Below are positions 46,809-54,874 of a stretch of 64,000 nt of DNA, in pieces. The stretch lies in NCBI RefSeq assembly GCF_029338295.1, contig NZ_CP119793.1:62001-126000 (forward strand), given 5' to 3'. Both the position numbers and the translations under genes were made by a program. Position 1 is the stretch's first letter; every line of letters begins with the position of its first letter. The stretch is from Haladaptatus sp. QDMS2. GTDB lineage: Archaea; Halobacteriota; Halobacteria; Halobacteriales; Halococcaceae. The notes beneath the pieces were generated by a model. It worked only from the letters and a program-made list of their open reading frames with translations. It had not been told where the DNA came from and did no database searches.

Positions 46809-47396
46809 TCACGTAACGACGATGCCGCCGTCGATCTCCATGTAGGGGTGGCCGTAACCGCAGTAGGTCAGGCAACTCAGCGTGTAATCACCACGCTGTG
46901 TCGCCTCAAGTTGACGAACGACAGGTCTGGTGGCATTCTGTGGGAGGTCGACAGGATGCATCATCATGCCCCCACCCATGTGGACCTGTCCAGACGGCAT
47001 GATTCCGAGACTGTGGTCGGGATACTGCTCGTTCGCCACCTCCAGTAGTTCGTGAAAATCGCCATCAGAAGGAGGCGGAATGCGCTCCTCGTTTCGCTCT
47101 TCGAGCGCCTCGTGGTCAGGAACGGCTTCACGAATCGATGATGGAAGAGCTTGTATGGCTTGACTCGAGAGCGTGTTGAACGCAACGACACGAAGAACAT
47201 CGTTTCGTTGCAGGTTGACACGCTCTAGTTCCTCACCGGAGTCGTTGAACATGACGAAGCCCCAGTGGTAGGCGCCGACGTAAATCGTCCTGTCGACGCC
47301 GCCACTCCCTGGGAGATTCCCGATGCATCCCGAGAGTCCGACAATGCCCGCTCCGAGTGCCGTCAGGAACTCCCGTCGCTGTACTGTCGGAGACAT
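46809..47396 (-). CDS. CuA-like (cytochrome oxidase subunit II-type) Tat lipoprotein
   Basis: A 195-residue protein with a Tat signal (QRREFLTALGAG) and lipobox cysteine (LSGC, about 24). The C-terminus carries the CuA pattern C-x3-C-x3-H-x2-M: C175, C179, H183, M186. In true subunit II, a His upstream completes the site; here a DHSLGI block near residue 130 may supply it, with an insertion before it. There is no oxidase subunit I nearby, so it is likely a copper-binding electron or copper carrier outside the membrane, not an oxidase subunit. A His/Met-rich stretch (VHMGGGMMMHP) adds further copper ligands. Confidence 0.8.
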   Translation of the reverse strand: MSPTVQRREFLTALGAGIVGLSGCIGNLPGSGGVDRTIYVGAYHWGFVMFNDSGEELERVNLQRNDVLRVVAFNTLSSQAIQALPSSIREAVPDHEALEERNEERIPPPSDGDFHELLEVANEQYPDHSLGIMPSGQVHMGGGMMMHPVDLPQNATRPVVRQLEATQRGDYTLSCLTYCGYGHPYMEIDGGIVVT

Positions 47397-47405
47397 GATG
47401 GGAGA

Positions 47406-47765
47406 TTACTGCGACTCCTCGCGGCTGAGTCTCGCACGTCGCTCTTCGAACTCCTCGTTGGAGAGATCACCGCGAGCGTACGCCATCCGTAATTCCTCCA
47501 TTGCCGGATTCTGAGATGTCTGAGATTCTATCACGCGACGGAATACGACGTATCCCCCACCGAGCAGGACAAGAAGGAAGATCAGTGGGACGAGCATCCC
47601 GATGAGTGGCCACCACCCGCTGGTCGTTCCGTATCCGCCCATCATTCCACCGTAACCCATCATTCCGCCGAATCCCATCCCCATCGTGAGCAAGGGGAGC
47701 ACGACGATCGCTCCGAGGATGAGGAGAATGATTGTTGTGATAGTGCGTTGATTAGATGACGACAT
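47406..47765 (-). CDS. SHOCT domain membrane protein, Met/Gly-rich loop
   Basis: A 119-residue protein with two helices (about 8-28 and 51-72) separated by the Met/Gly-rich segment MGMGFGGMMGYGGMMGGYG, and a C-terminal SHOCT domain (AMEELRMAYARGDLSNEEFEERRARL). SHOCT is a short domain for oligomerisation or complex formation. The Met-rich loop resembles copper(I)-binding segments. It lies on the same strand as the CuA-like gene, 9 bp before it, probably in one operon. Confidence 0.85.
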   Translation of the reverse strand: MSSSNQRTITTIILLILGAIVVLPLLTMGMGFGGMMGYGGMMGGYGTTSGWWPLIGMLVPLIFLLVLLGGGYVVFRRVIESQTSQNPAMEELRMAYARGDLSNEEFEERRARLSREESQ

Positions 47766-47771
47766 CGTCAG

Positions 47772-48188
47772 TCATGCCTCCGAGGTGGATTCGAGCTGGT
47801 CAACAACGCTTTCGAGGACGCGCTCGAATCGGTCGTGGACCTCAGTCGCGATCGAGTCGAGCGCCTCATTCTTGGCGACCCCAACGAGCTGTTGTGGGTC
47901 GACTGCACTCACTTTAACCTCGCCGTCGTCGGTTTCGTAGACGATGACGTTACAGGGCAGGAGCGCGCCGAGCTCGATCTCTTCGTTCAGTCCCTCGTGG
48001 GCCAGTGCCGGGTTGCACGCCCCGAGGATGCGGTACTGTCGGAACTCTTCGCCGAGTTTCTCCTCGAGCGTCGCCTGCACGTCGATGTCACAGAGGACGC
48101 CGAAGCCTTCGTCTTTGAGCGCGTCGATGGTCGTCTCGACGACGTCGTCGAACTCGCCGGACACTGCCTTTTGTATTGTGTACGTCAT
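47772..48188 (-). CDS. DUF302 domain protein
   Basis: A 138-residue protein starting MTYTIQKAVSGEFDDVV, matching DUF302 (about residues 5-130) with the LGACNPALAHEGL block. The domain occurs widely in bacteria and archaea, often with metal or redox genes; its role is unknown. It lies on the same strand as the flanking SHOCT genes, the downstream one 6 bp away, consistent with one operon. A start 9 codons upstream is less likely. Confidence 0.88.
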   Translation of the reverse strand: MTYTIQKAVSGEFDDVVETTIDALKDEGFGVLCDIDVQATLEEKLGEEFRQYRILGACNPALAHEGLNEEIELGALLPCNVIVYETDDGEVKVSAVDPQQLVGVAKNEALDSIATEVHDRFERVLESVVDQLESTSEA

Positions 48189-48281
48189 GCAATACTCTAC
48201 TCGATTGAAGGACATAAGCGTGGGGTTTCACTGCGTTTGTGGCGGCTGGAGTCATCCACGATTGAACTGTTACCGGATTGC

Positions 48282-48632
48282 TCATCCAGCACGTTTTAAC
48301 TGTTCGCGCCGTCGTTCGAACTCGTCGTCCGAGAGCTCGCCGCGCGCGTAGCGCTCTCGAAGGACCGACAGCGGCCGTTCGTCTGGTCGGTCTCCGTCAC
48401 GCCCTGCGAGCGCGAAGACCAGGTAGAGCGGGACCGCGATGAGCAATCCCATCCAGAGGAGTCCCCAGAGACTCATCGCGCCGCCGAAGAGTCCCCAGCC
48501 GCCGCCCATCATACTACCGCCGGTGCTGCCGCCCATAGCGGCCGCCGTGCCGGTCGCCGCGACGAGTAGCGGGACGGCGAGCATCGCGAGTCGCCGAGCA
48601 GTGCGTCCGAGAGTAGTGGTGAATTGGGTCAT
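48282..48632 (-). CDS. SHOCT domain membrane protein, second copy
   Basis: A 116-residue protein with two helices (about 14-33 and 52-70), a Met/Gly-rich outer segment (AAMGGSTGGSMMGGGW), and a SHOCT C-terminus (SVLRERYARGELSDDEFERRREQL). Probably paralogous to the 47406 gene. Same strand and order as the copper cluster. Confidence 0.85.
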   Translation of the reverse strand: MTQFTTTLGRTARRLAMLAVPLLVAATGTAAAMGGSTGGSMMGGGWGLFGGAMSLWGLLWMGLLIAVPLYLVFALAGRDGDRPDERPLSVLRERYARGELSDDEFERRREQLKRAG

Positions 48633-48694
48633 GATCGTGCGTTGGTTGGTGCGTTTCAGTGTGGGTTCAATGCGTTCGGTACGGTCAGGGGCCG

Positions 48695-48991
48695 TCAGCA
48701 GTGGCCCTGTCCGTACATCCCGCCGTCGTAGTCGTCGTCAGCCATGTCCTGAGCCATCTCGTCGACGGTCACACCCATGTGCGACTCCATCCACTCGACG
48801 CTTCCGGGGCCCATGTGGTCGGTCATGTGGGCTTCCATCCAGGCCGCCCAGTCGGCGGCGGTCCCGTCGTACGGGGGCGCGTCGTCAGCGGTCGTGTCGG
48901 TGCCGTGTGCACTGACTACGGGCGCGACGAACGCGAGTCCGATGATCGCGAGCGCCACGAGTAGCCAGCCGCCGAGTTTGAAGGTGGTCAT
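48695..48991 (-). CDS. Exported Asp/Met/His-rich small protein
   Basis: A 98-residue protein with an N-terminal signal or anchor helix (about 6-26, LLVALAIIGLAFVAPVVSA) and a mature part rich in Met, His and Asp (MEAHMTDHMGPGSVEWMESHMG, ending GMYGQGHC). This composition suggests metal (copper) binding outside the cell. Same strand as the copper cluster genes. Family unknown. Confidence 0.75.
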   Translation of the reverse strand: MTTFKLGGWLLVALAIIGLAFVAPVVSAHGTDTTADDAPPYDGTAADWAAWMEAHMTDHMGPGSVEWMESHMGVTVDEMAQDMADDDYDGGMYGQGHC

Positions 48992-49206
48992 TGTCTTTCT
49001 CCTCGGTTACTCGTAGGACCGCTCGGGAGTTATCACGAAGGGTGTGAACCCGCACAGGAGAACGTTCGAGAACGTGTATAGGGCGCTCTAATCGTTTTTC
49101 AGGAATAGAATCGTTCATCTCCATCGAATTCACCGAGGACTAGGTTCGCCCGCCTCATTCATCACAGCTTGATGTTAGAGATAGTCACATGATTCTGAGG
49201 AGGAAG

Positions 49207-49226
49207 CCCACCCCTTTAGGGGTGGG
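49207..49226. repeat. Hairpin, IS200/IS605-type end, left copy of an inverted pair
   Basis: CCCACCCCT-TT-AGGGGTGGG, perfect 9-bp stem, inside AGGAGGAAG...AGGAAT. Paired in opposite orientation with the hairpin at 49688, with one gene between them. Confidence 0.6.
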
Positions 49227-49252
49227 AGGAATCCGACAAGGCCTACCCCATC

Positions 49253-49564
49253 ATGCACTACTTCTACACCGACGATCGCGAGGCTGCCGCCGTACTGAGC
49301 GTCGCTCGTCTCGACGACGCCCTGACCCTCTGGCAGCGAGCGACGCCCGAGGCGAACATGCCGGGCCACTCCATCCTTGAAAACGCGCGCTCGAGTGTCC
49401 AGAACTACCTCGACACGGTCAGCACGTTCGCGACGCCGTCCGACGACGCGCTCAACGAACTGGAGGCTCGACGCCGAACCATGTACGGAGTAATCCGAGC
49501 GGACGCGCGCCAGTGGCCGAGTACCTCGGAGGAGGAGGAGGACCGAACGGCCTCGGACGAGTGA
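49253..49564 (+). CDS. Hypothetical small acidic protein between inverted hairpins
   Basis: A 103-residue protein starting MHYFYTDDREAAAVLSVAR. It is helical, acidic at the C-terminus, with no recognised domain. It lies between two inverted IS200/IS605-type hairpins (49207 and 49688) and on the opposite strand to its neighbours, hinting that it arrived as cargo. Confidence 0.55.
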   Translation: MHYFYTDDREAAAVLSVARLDDALTLWQRATPEANMPGHSILENARSSVQNYLDTVSTFATPSDDALNELEARRRTMYGVIRADARQWPSTSEEEEDRTASDE

Positions 49565-49687
49565 TTGTCCTTGGGTCATCCAACTCCTCAGTGAAGATTG
49601 AACATCCACTTTCGTCAGGGCTGATATACTGTCTTCGTTGTCAATCCAAGAGCGTATGTCGGAACTCTATTCGCTGCCTGACTTCCT

Positions 49688-49707
49688 CCCACGACTGCAG
49701 TCGTGGG
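49688..49707. repeat. Hairpin, IS200/IS605-type end, right copy of an inverted pair
   Basis: CCCACGACT-GC-AGTCGTGGG, perfect 9-bp stem, followed by CTTTCTCCT, the reverse complement of AGGAGAAAG. Inverted relative to the hairpin at 49207. Confidence 0.65.
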
Positions 49708-49856
49708 CTTTCTCCTAGGACTTCTGTAATAGACTTGTTCAATTCGAGCCTCGCTGCTGAGCTACCGATTGGACTGTCGTATCAGCAATTGGTCGGGTGA
49801 TTGGCCAAGAGTGACGAAGAAAGTCGACGTCGGAAAAAACCGACGCAGTTTGTGGC

Positions 49857-50195
49857 TTACGCCATCGAGCGGCAGGACTCCGCGCACTCGCGGAGCGGCT
49901 CGACACAGGCCTGACAGTGGTCGTGGTCGTGCTGTTCACACTCGTCAGCACACGCTTCACAGACGTCTGCGCACGTCTCGGCGATGTCGCTGTTGAACTG
50001 CGAGCCCGACGCACAGAGCTGAGCGCACGTCGAGGCGACGGTGACCACGTCGCGGCAAAGTCGGAGGCACTCCGCCATCTCCTCGCCCTTGCCGATGCAC
50101 TCGTCGGCGCAGTGGGCGCACGCCTTCACGGCTTCGTGACAGTTGTCGATACACTCGCGGGTCGAATCGTCGAGCAACTCGTTGATTTGAGCCAT
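49857..50195 (-). CDS. Cys-rich four-helix copper-storage-like protein (DUF326/Csp type)
   Basis: A 112-residue protein with 17 cysteines, mostly spaced C-x3-C or C-x2-C along four predicted helices (e.g. ECIDNCHEAVKACAHCADEC; ETCADVCEACADEC). This is the pattern of copper storage proteins (Csp) that hold many Cu(I) ions within a helical bundle. No signal peptide is visible, so it acts in the cytoplasm (Csp3-like). Located 250 bp from the Lrp-TRASH regulator. Start ATG 50195; earlier in-frame codons are less likely. Confidence 0.85.
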   Translation of the reverse strand: MAQINELLDDSTRECIDNCHEAVKACAHCADECIGKGEEMAECLRLCRDVVTVASTCAQLCASGSQFNSDIAETCADVCEACADECEQHDHDHCQACVEPLRECAESCRSMA

Positions 50196-50445
50196 CGCGT
50201 TCAATACTACGGTCGACTCCTTTTCGTGAGTTGTGGCTCCCAATCCAAGCGATTCTCATACGATTCTTTCCTGTCCGCTTAGGGGCCCGAAACGGCAGAT
50301 ATCGGTCATCTGGTGCGTAGCTGAATCAGTGTCTGCCTTCACGTTGGAACGAATTGGCGCTCCAGTTGTTACACAACCCGAAATAGCAGGCTGCTCAATC
50401 CGGGGTTTGTAATAGCGGACAAAGATCCGCTTCAGACAGACACAG

Positions 50446-51045
50446 CTATTCGTCAGCTGCTTGCTTCAGGGATTCGTACTGCTCGACGATTTTCTCCGTG
50501 CACGACGAGCAACAGACGTGATACATGTCTCCAGAGTCCACCTCTACTTTTTGACCATCTCCCGAGATCGGGTTTCCACAGATCGTACACTCAATCGTTA
50601 GGTCGTCTGTGCCAAGCTGTGGTTGCCACGACGATCCCAGAATTGACTTCACGCGATAATCCTTGACCTGATCGTCGGTCAGGGTGTCAGTGAGCAGCGA
50701 GCGGAGTTCGGCCGGGGGAAGAACCGCTTTGGCGACGACCGTCGAATCGACTGTATAGAAGACGTGTTCGATGCCGTTGACATCTTGCAACTGGGAGAAT
50801 ACGTCTTCAGCATGGACGAGTCGCGTGTCGATGATGACGAGACACTCATCCTCGTCGGCGAACTTCGTTCGATCAACTTCAACGGTGAACCGCCGGATGA
50901 CGCCAAGGTCACGCAGTCGGTCGACACGATTTGAAACGGTCGGTGGAGAGAGTTCTACCTCCTCCGAAATTTCTCGAAACGACCGACGGGCGTCCTCCAG
51001 TAACAACTCCAAGATAACTGCATCTGTTGAATCTAGTTCAGCCAT
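50446..51045 (-). CDS. Lrp/AsnC regulator with C-terminal TRASH metal-sensing domain
   Basis: A 199-residue protein: AsnC-type winged helix (residues 5-60, STDAVILELLLEDARRSFREI), a RAM-like ligand/oligomerisation domain (about 65-145), and a TRASH domain (about 152-185, CTICGNPI...YHVCCSSC). A haloarchaeal protein of this design (Halobacterium VNG1179C) has been linked to copper response, so copper control of adjacent genes is the natural prediction. Divergent from the permease gene across 250 bp. Confidence 0.9.
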   Translation of the reverse strand: MAELDSTDAVILELLLEDARRSFREISEEVELSPPTVSNRVDRLRDLGVIRRFTVEVDRTKFADEDECLVIIDTRLVHAEDVFSQLQDVNGIEHVFYTVDSTVVAKAVLPPAELRSLLTDTLTDDQVKDYRVKSILGSSWQPQLGTDDLTIECTICGNPISGDGQKVEVDSGDMYHVCCSSCTEKIVEQYESLKQAADE

Positions 51046-51295
51046 AGGTACATGGATGGGCTGGGACGTTTTCTGACTACTGCTATCGAAGACGATGACG
51101 ATGGAACCCGGATCTCGCCCTCGTGAGTCGTGCGAAACGCGGACTGAGAGAGTGGCTGTCCGTGTTCAATTCACCAACTGACTTCAGAATGTGGTGTCTC
51201 AGTCGCCAGCACATTACGGACAGAAAATACGACACCGTCTCACCCATGGAATGTTAGCCGTAACTCCGTAAAAGATCGAAGCCCAAGTATCCAAT

Positions 51296-52624
51296 ATGGA
51301 GAAAAAGGAATACGCGATCCTCGCGGTCATCGCGCTCGCAACGGTCGCACTCGGTGTCGTCACGACGTCGAAGCCCCTATGGACGTTCTTCGCCGAGAGC
51401 ATACAGCAGTTCGCCCAGACCACCGCGGCGATGGCGTGGATCACTTGGTGGGCGCTCGTGATCGGCTTCGCAATCGCCGGCGGCGTCGAGGCCTGGACCT
51501 CCAACGAGCAGGTCGCGGACTTGCTTGACGGTCACGGACTGCGTGAGATTGGCTACGGGTCGCTGTTCGGGTTCGTGTCGTCGTCGTGCTCGTACAGTGC
51601 CATCGCGACCGCGAAGAACCTCTTCAAGAAGGGGGGCTCCGCCGCCGCGACCATCGGGGCATTCATGTTCGCCTCGACAAATCTCGTCATCGAAATCGGC
51701 ATCGTGATCTACATCCTGCTGGGCTGGCAGTTCCTCGTCGCCGACCTCGTCGGCGGATTCATGCTCATCGGGCTGATGGCCTTCGGCTTCGTCTACCTCA
51801 CGCCCGAGGAGGTCATCGAGCAGGCCCGAGAGAACATTCAAGACGAGGGCGACTCGACCGTCCAGGACCCGGTCTGTGGGATGGAGGTCGACCCCGAGGA
51901 GACTGACTACTCGACCGACCACGACGGTCAGACCTACTACTTTTGCTCGGAGTCGTGTAAGGAGAGTTTCGACCCAGAAGAGGCGAACACGACCATCCGC
52001 GAGCAGGCGACCTCCCTCTCGGGCTGGAAGGCGCTCGCGGACAAGCAGTGGTCGGAATGGGGGATGCTCTGGGACGAAATCGCCATCGGCTTCATCTTCG
52101 CCGGCCTCATTGCGGGTTTCATCCCCGAGAGCGTCTGGACGTCCGTGTTCTCAGGGCCGACGTTCGGGCTGCCTGTCTATGTCTTCTGGACGGCAGTCCT
52201 CGGTGCAGTCATCGGCGTCGCGACGTTCGTCTGTTCGGTCGGGAACGTCCCGTTCGGCGCCGTTCTCTACGCCAACGGCCTGCCGTTCGGGTCGGTCCTC
52301 TCGTACATCTACGCGGACCTCATCGTGCCGCCGATTATGGACGCGTACCGTGAGTACTACGGCACGAAGTTTGCAGCCATCCTCTCGGGCATGATCTTCG
52401 TCTCGGCCGTGCTCACGGGTGTCGTCATTCACTTCCTCTTCCTCGGGGCGGGCGTCATCCCGGACCCATCGAGCGTCCAGATTGCAGAGGTGAAAATCGA
52501 GATGAACTACAAGATGGTCCTGAACGTCCTCGCGACCGTCTTCTTCCTGTTCCTCTACTGGCTCCACCGCTCGGACTCGATTGGTGATAAGGTACACGGC
52601 GAGCACGCACACACCGCTGACTGA
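51296..52624 (+). CDS. Permease (UPF0718/DUF318 family) with an inserted YHS domain
   Basis: A 442-residue protein with about nine helices in two halves. Each half carries the family signature: CSYSAIATAKNLF in the first and CSVGNVPFGAVLYANG in the second. Between them, residues about 195-230, is a YHS/TRASH metal-binding domain (DPVCGMEVDPEET...YYFCSESCKESF). The family is related to putative metalloid or metal exporters. The YHS domain between halves probably binds copper and gates or feeds the permease. A TATA-like CGTAAAAG lies near 51267. Divergent from Lrp-TRASH. Confidence 0.87.
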   Translation: MEKKEYAILAVIALATVALGVVTTSKPLWTFFAESIQQFAQTTAAMAWITWWALVIGFAIAGGVEAWTSNEQVADLLDGHGLREIGYGSLFGFVSSSCSYSAIATAKNLFKKGGSAAATIGAFMFASTNLVIEIGIVIYILLGWQFLVADLVGGFMLIGLMAFGFVYLTPEEVIEQARENIQDEGDSTVQDPVCGMEVDPEETDYSTDHDGQTYYFCSESCKESFDPEEANTTIREQATSLSGWKALADKQWSEWGMLWDEIAIGFIFAGLIAGFIPESVWTSVFSGPTFGLPVYVFWTAVLGAVIGVATFVCSVGNVPFGAVLYANGLPFGSVLSYIYADLIVPPIMDAYREYYGTKFAAILSGMIFVSAVLTGVVIHFLFLGAGVIPDPSSVQIAEVKIEMNYKMVLNVLATVFFLFLYWLHRSDSIGDKVHGEHAHTAD

Positions 52625-52693
52625 TACCCCCCAGCACGTTTCTTGTCCAGTGGTGTACCGACTTCGAAATCGGATGCTCGAATGCTTCGATAC

Positions 52694-53088
52694 ACGTCAG
52701 TCAGCCGTGCCGACGAGAGGCGTCCACGAGGGCGATACACCGAGTGGGAACGCGAGTACTCCAAAGGTCGCTAATGCGTGTTTCGCGTACGACGATTCTC
52801 GATAGGCGAGGGACGTCACACCCACGCCCATGACCGCCACCCCGTACGTGACCCGTACCGATGGTAGGCATGCAACAGCACGAGTGGGAACGTGAAGACG
52901 ATTAGCCATAGGCCGACAGTGTAGGTGACTGGCCAGTGTTCGATTCGTGGCTGGGTGTAGGCGACTCTGAGCGACTCGGGAAGCGTTGCCCACGGAAAGG
53001 ATGGATCTGGAACCGGATTCGTGAGGAAGGATAGTCCCATCAGAAGTGGTTGGCTTCGAACGGGTAGATTCCCTAATCCAGCATTCAA
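52694..53088 (-). pseudogene. Small membrane protein gene with a probable frameshift
   Basis: A reading frame from ATG 53088 encodes a hydrophobic segment (WPVTYTVGLWLIVFTFPLVLL) and ends abruptly near 52816 after a charged stretch. In the next frame the helical coding continues (VAVMGVGVTSLAYRESSYAKH...FGVLAFPLGV) to 52697. A +1 frameshift around 52850 (near CGGGTCACGTAC) would join them into a protein of about 120 residues with two or three helices. Family not recognised. Confidence 0.4.
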
Positions 53089-53118
53089 GACCGTGAGTGA
53101 GGTTGAACTGATCGGCGA

Positions 53119-53304
53119 TTATCGAGCGAGGCGGCTTCTGAGAGCTGCCAGCACTCCAGGCTGCTCTCTCGCCGCCTGTTCCCTATCGCGGGACTCTAAC
53201 CCCCCTTCCTCCTCGTCTGCTTCGAGCCTCGCCGCTTCGTAGTCCGCAATCATGTGAGTGACGTGGCGATTGCACATGAGAGTGGATACGACGTCCAGCC
53301 ACAA
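53119..53304 (-). CDS. Small acidic hypothetical protein
   Basis: A 61-residue frame, with possible internal start at MCNRHVTHMIADYEAARLEA, rich in Glu and Ala, predicted helical. It is plausible as a small haloarchaeal protein, on the same strand as the membrane winged-helix gene upstream. No family recognised. Confidence 0.4.
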   Translation of the reverse strand: MWLDVVSTLMCNRHVTHMIADYEAARLEADEEEGGLESRDREQAAREQPGVLAALRSRLAR

Positions 53305-53330
53305 AGCTGTTCGACAGGTGCTAGCAGATA

Positions 53331-53939
53331 CTAGCTTTGCGTCTGTTCCAGGTCGTCGCTTGGATAAATCCGGTACGTCCGTCCCTGGCGCTCACGGTAT
53401 AGCAGGCCGCGCTTCTCGAGAGCACTGACCGTCTGGCTCACCTTGCTCTTCGAGAAGTCCGACCGGTCCCTGAGTTCGATCTGCGTGATGCCTGGCGAGG
53501 AGAGGACCGGTTCGAGGATACGCCGTTCGTCGTCAGGTAAGAGGTCCAGCACACGTGCCCGAGGCTGGGTTTCTGGATTGATGGTATCGTTCGATTGGGT
53601 GGTGGTGGTGATCGACTGTTCGGATTCAGATCTTCCCTGACCGATTTGATCCGATGCATCACTCCGTTGCTGATCAACCGTCCCAGTGCTGGTGACGTCG
53701 TCGCGAATCATCAAATACCCCCCACCGATGACAACCGAGACGAGGATGGTCCCGAGGACGTACCAGAGCGGATTCGTTCCGTGAACTGCTCCCATCGACG
53801 TCCCCATCATCGATCCCATCTGCTCGAATGCCTGCTGTTGTTGGTACGCCTGCCAGCTGAGCGCGCCACCGATGACAACGACAGCAGCGACGAGGAGACC
53901 GACGATGGCATCGGCTCGCCGTCGATTCATCCATCCCAC
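53331..53939 (-). CDS. Membrane-tethered winged-helix regulator with Met-rich outer loop
   Basis: A 202-residue protein: helix 1 (about 10-28), a short outer loop with EQMGSMMGTSMGAVHG (about 38-54), helix 2 (about 58-76), a long Ser/Thr/Gln-rich linker (80-128), and a C-terminal winged helix (about 132-195; ITQIELRDRSDFSKSKVSQTV). The wing resembles the MarR-type DUF7343 domain of haloarchaea. The loop's methionines match Cu(I)-binding patterns, and the gene stands in the copper island, so it could read outer copper and bind DNA directly (inference). No kinase partner is needed. Confidence 0.8.
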   Translation of the reverse strand: MGWMNRRRADAIVGLLVAAVVVIGGALSWQAYQQQQAFEQMGSMMGTSMGAVHGTNPLWYVLGTILVSVVIGGGYLMIRDDVTSTGTVDQQRSDASDQIGQGRSESEQSITTTTQSNDTINPETQPRARVLDLLPDDERRILEPVLSSPGITQIELRDRSDFSKSKVSQTVSALEKRGLLYRERQGRTYRIYPSDDLEQTQS

Positions 53940-54064
53940 CTCGATTTGCTGTGATACTCGTTCATGTCTGTGAATTGGCCAGACATCGCTGTACCAGTTG
54001 TGATTGACCCCCGCAAGACCCAGGGACGTCTCCGCGCACGCAATTCTGTATCCAGGCGTGGTAC

Positions 54065-54232
54065 TCAGTGCTGCTCATGGCTCTGGGAGGGTCCCGTCCC
54101 TGAAATCTGTGGGTGTTTCTGTGCGAACTCGGCTGGGTTTTCCTCGAATGACCGCTTGCATCGATTCGAACAGAAGTGGTAGGTTTCACTGTTATACGAC
54201 TCGAGGATTCCGTCGGCGAGGGCGGCTTGCAT
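54065..54232 (-). CDS. Small YHS-type metal-binding protein
   Basis: A 55-residue product starting MQAALADGILESYN, with the YHS/TRASH block ETYHFCSNRCKRSFEENP. The usual first cysteine motif (DPVCG) is lacking in this start; an upstream in-frame portion contains more cysteines (YCPTLL, GCDSLD) but no normal YHS start, so the gene may be truncated. Related to the domain inserted in the permease at 51296. Likely binds copper or a similar soft metal. Confidence 0.6.
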   Translation of the reverse strand: MQAALADGILESYNSETYHFCSNRCKRSFEENPAEFAQKHPQISGTGPSQSHEQH

Positions 54233-54552
54233 ATCTAGACTATCGCAACCATCCGTTTTGTTGGTTGTCCTTAATAAAGTGGGGCAGTAGCCACTCTTCA
54301 CTGTGGATTCGAAGGTATAGTCCGTTCTCGGCTGTGACCTACCGTTCGAAGATCGCGTCCCCCGCATATCGATTACCGACGGTCACTGGTTCTAGTTGTC
54401 GATCGTTGCTAACTCCTCCGATAGAGAGGGCGCAAAAACAAGGATGCTGTGGCGTTCTTTTTCCACTCAATGCCCCCTGTCTCAGGCGAAATGGACCCTG
54501 CTTTCGAATAGTAAGAGAAAGTCGATTGAATGAGCCAAGCGTATCTCTAGTC

Positions 54553-54852
54553 ATGAGCACTACTACCACCACCCAAGCCGCGTACGGTACGGACGTCACC
54601 GCAGAAGCGATGCGGCTCGACGCGCTGGCACTCGCGGCCGCTGCCGCAGTTGTCTCCGCTGTCGTCATGCTCCTGCTCGGCGTATTCGGCGCGATCGGCG
54701 TCTACGAGGGCGCAGTCGCGATGATGGAACAGTGGCACCTGTTCTTTGAACCAACCGTCGTCGGAACCGTGGCCGGCATGGTCGAGGCCGCAGTGATCAG
54801 CTTCGTTCTCGTGTACCCCTTTGCGTGGCTGTACAACGTCTTCGCTCGATAG
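54553..54852 (+). CDS. Two-helix membrane protein (DUF5676-like)
   Basis: A 99-residue protein starting MSTTTTTQAAYGTDVTAEAM, with helices at about 22-48 and 66-92 and ending FAWLYNVFAR, as in the DUF5676 small membrane family. It lies 22 bp upstream of the SRPBCC gene and on the same strand, so probably in one transcript. Role unknown; family members occur near copper or heavy-metal genes. Confidence 0.7.
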   Translation: MSTTTTTQAAYGTDVTAEAMRLDALALAAAAAVVSAVVMLLLGVFGAIGVYEGAVAMMEQWHLFFEPTVVGTVAGMVEAAVISFVLVYPFAWLYNVFAR

Positions 54853-54874
54853 GAGACGAACTGGAGGCTATCAA

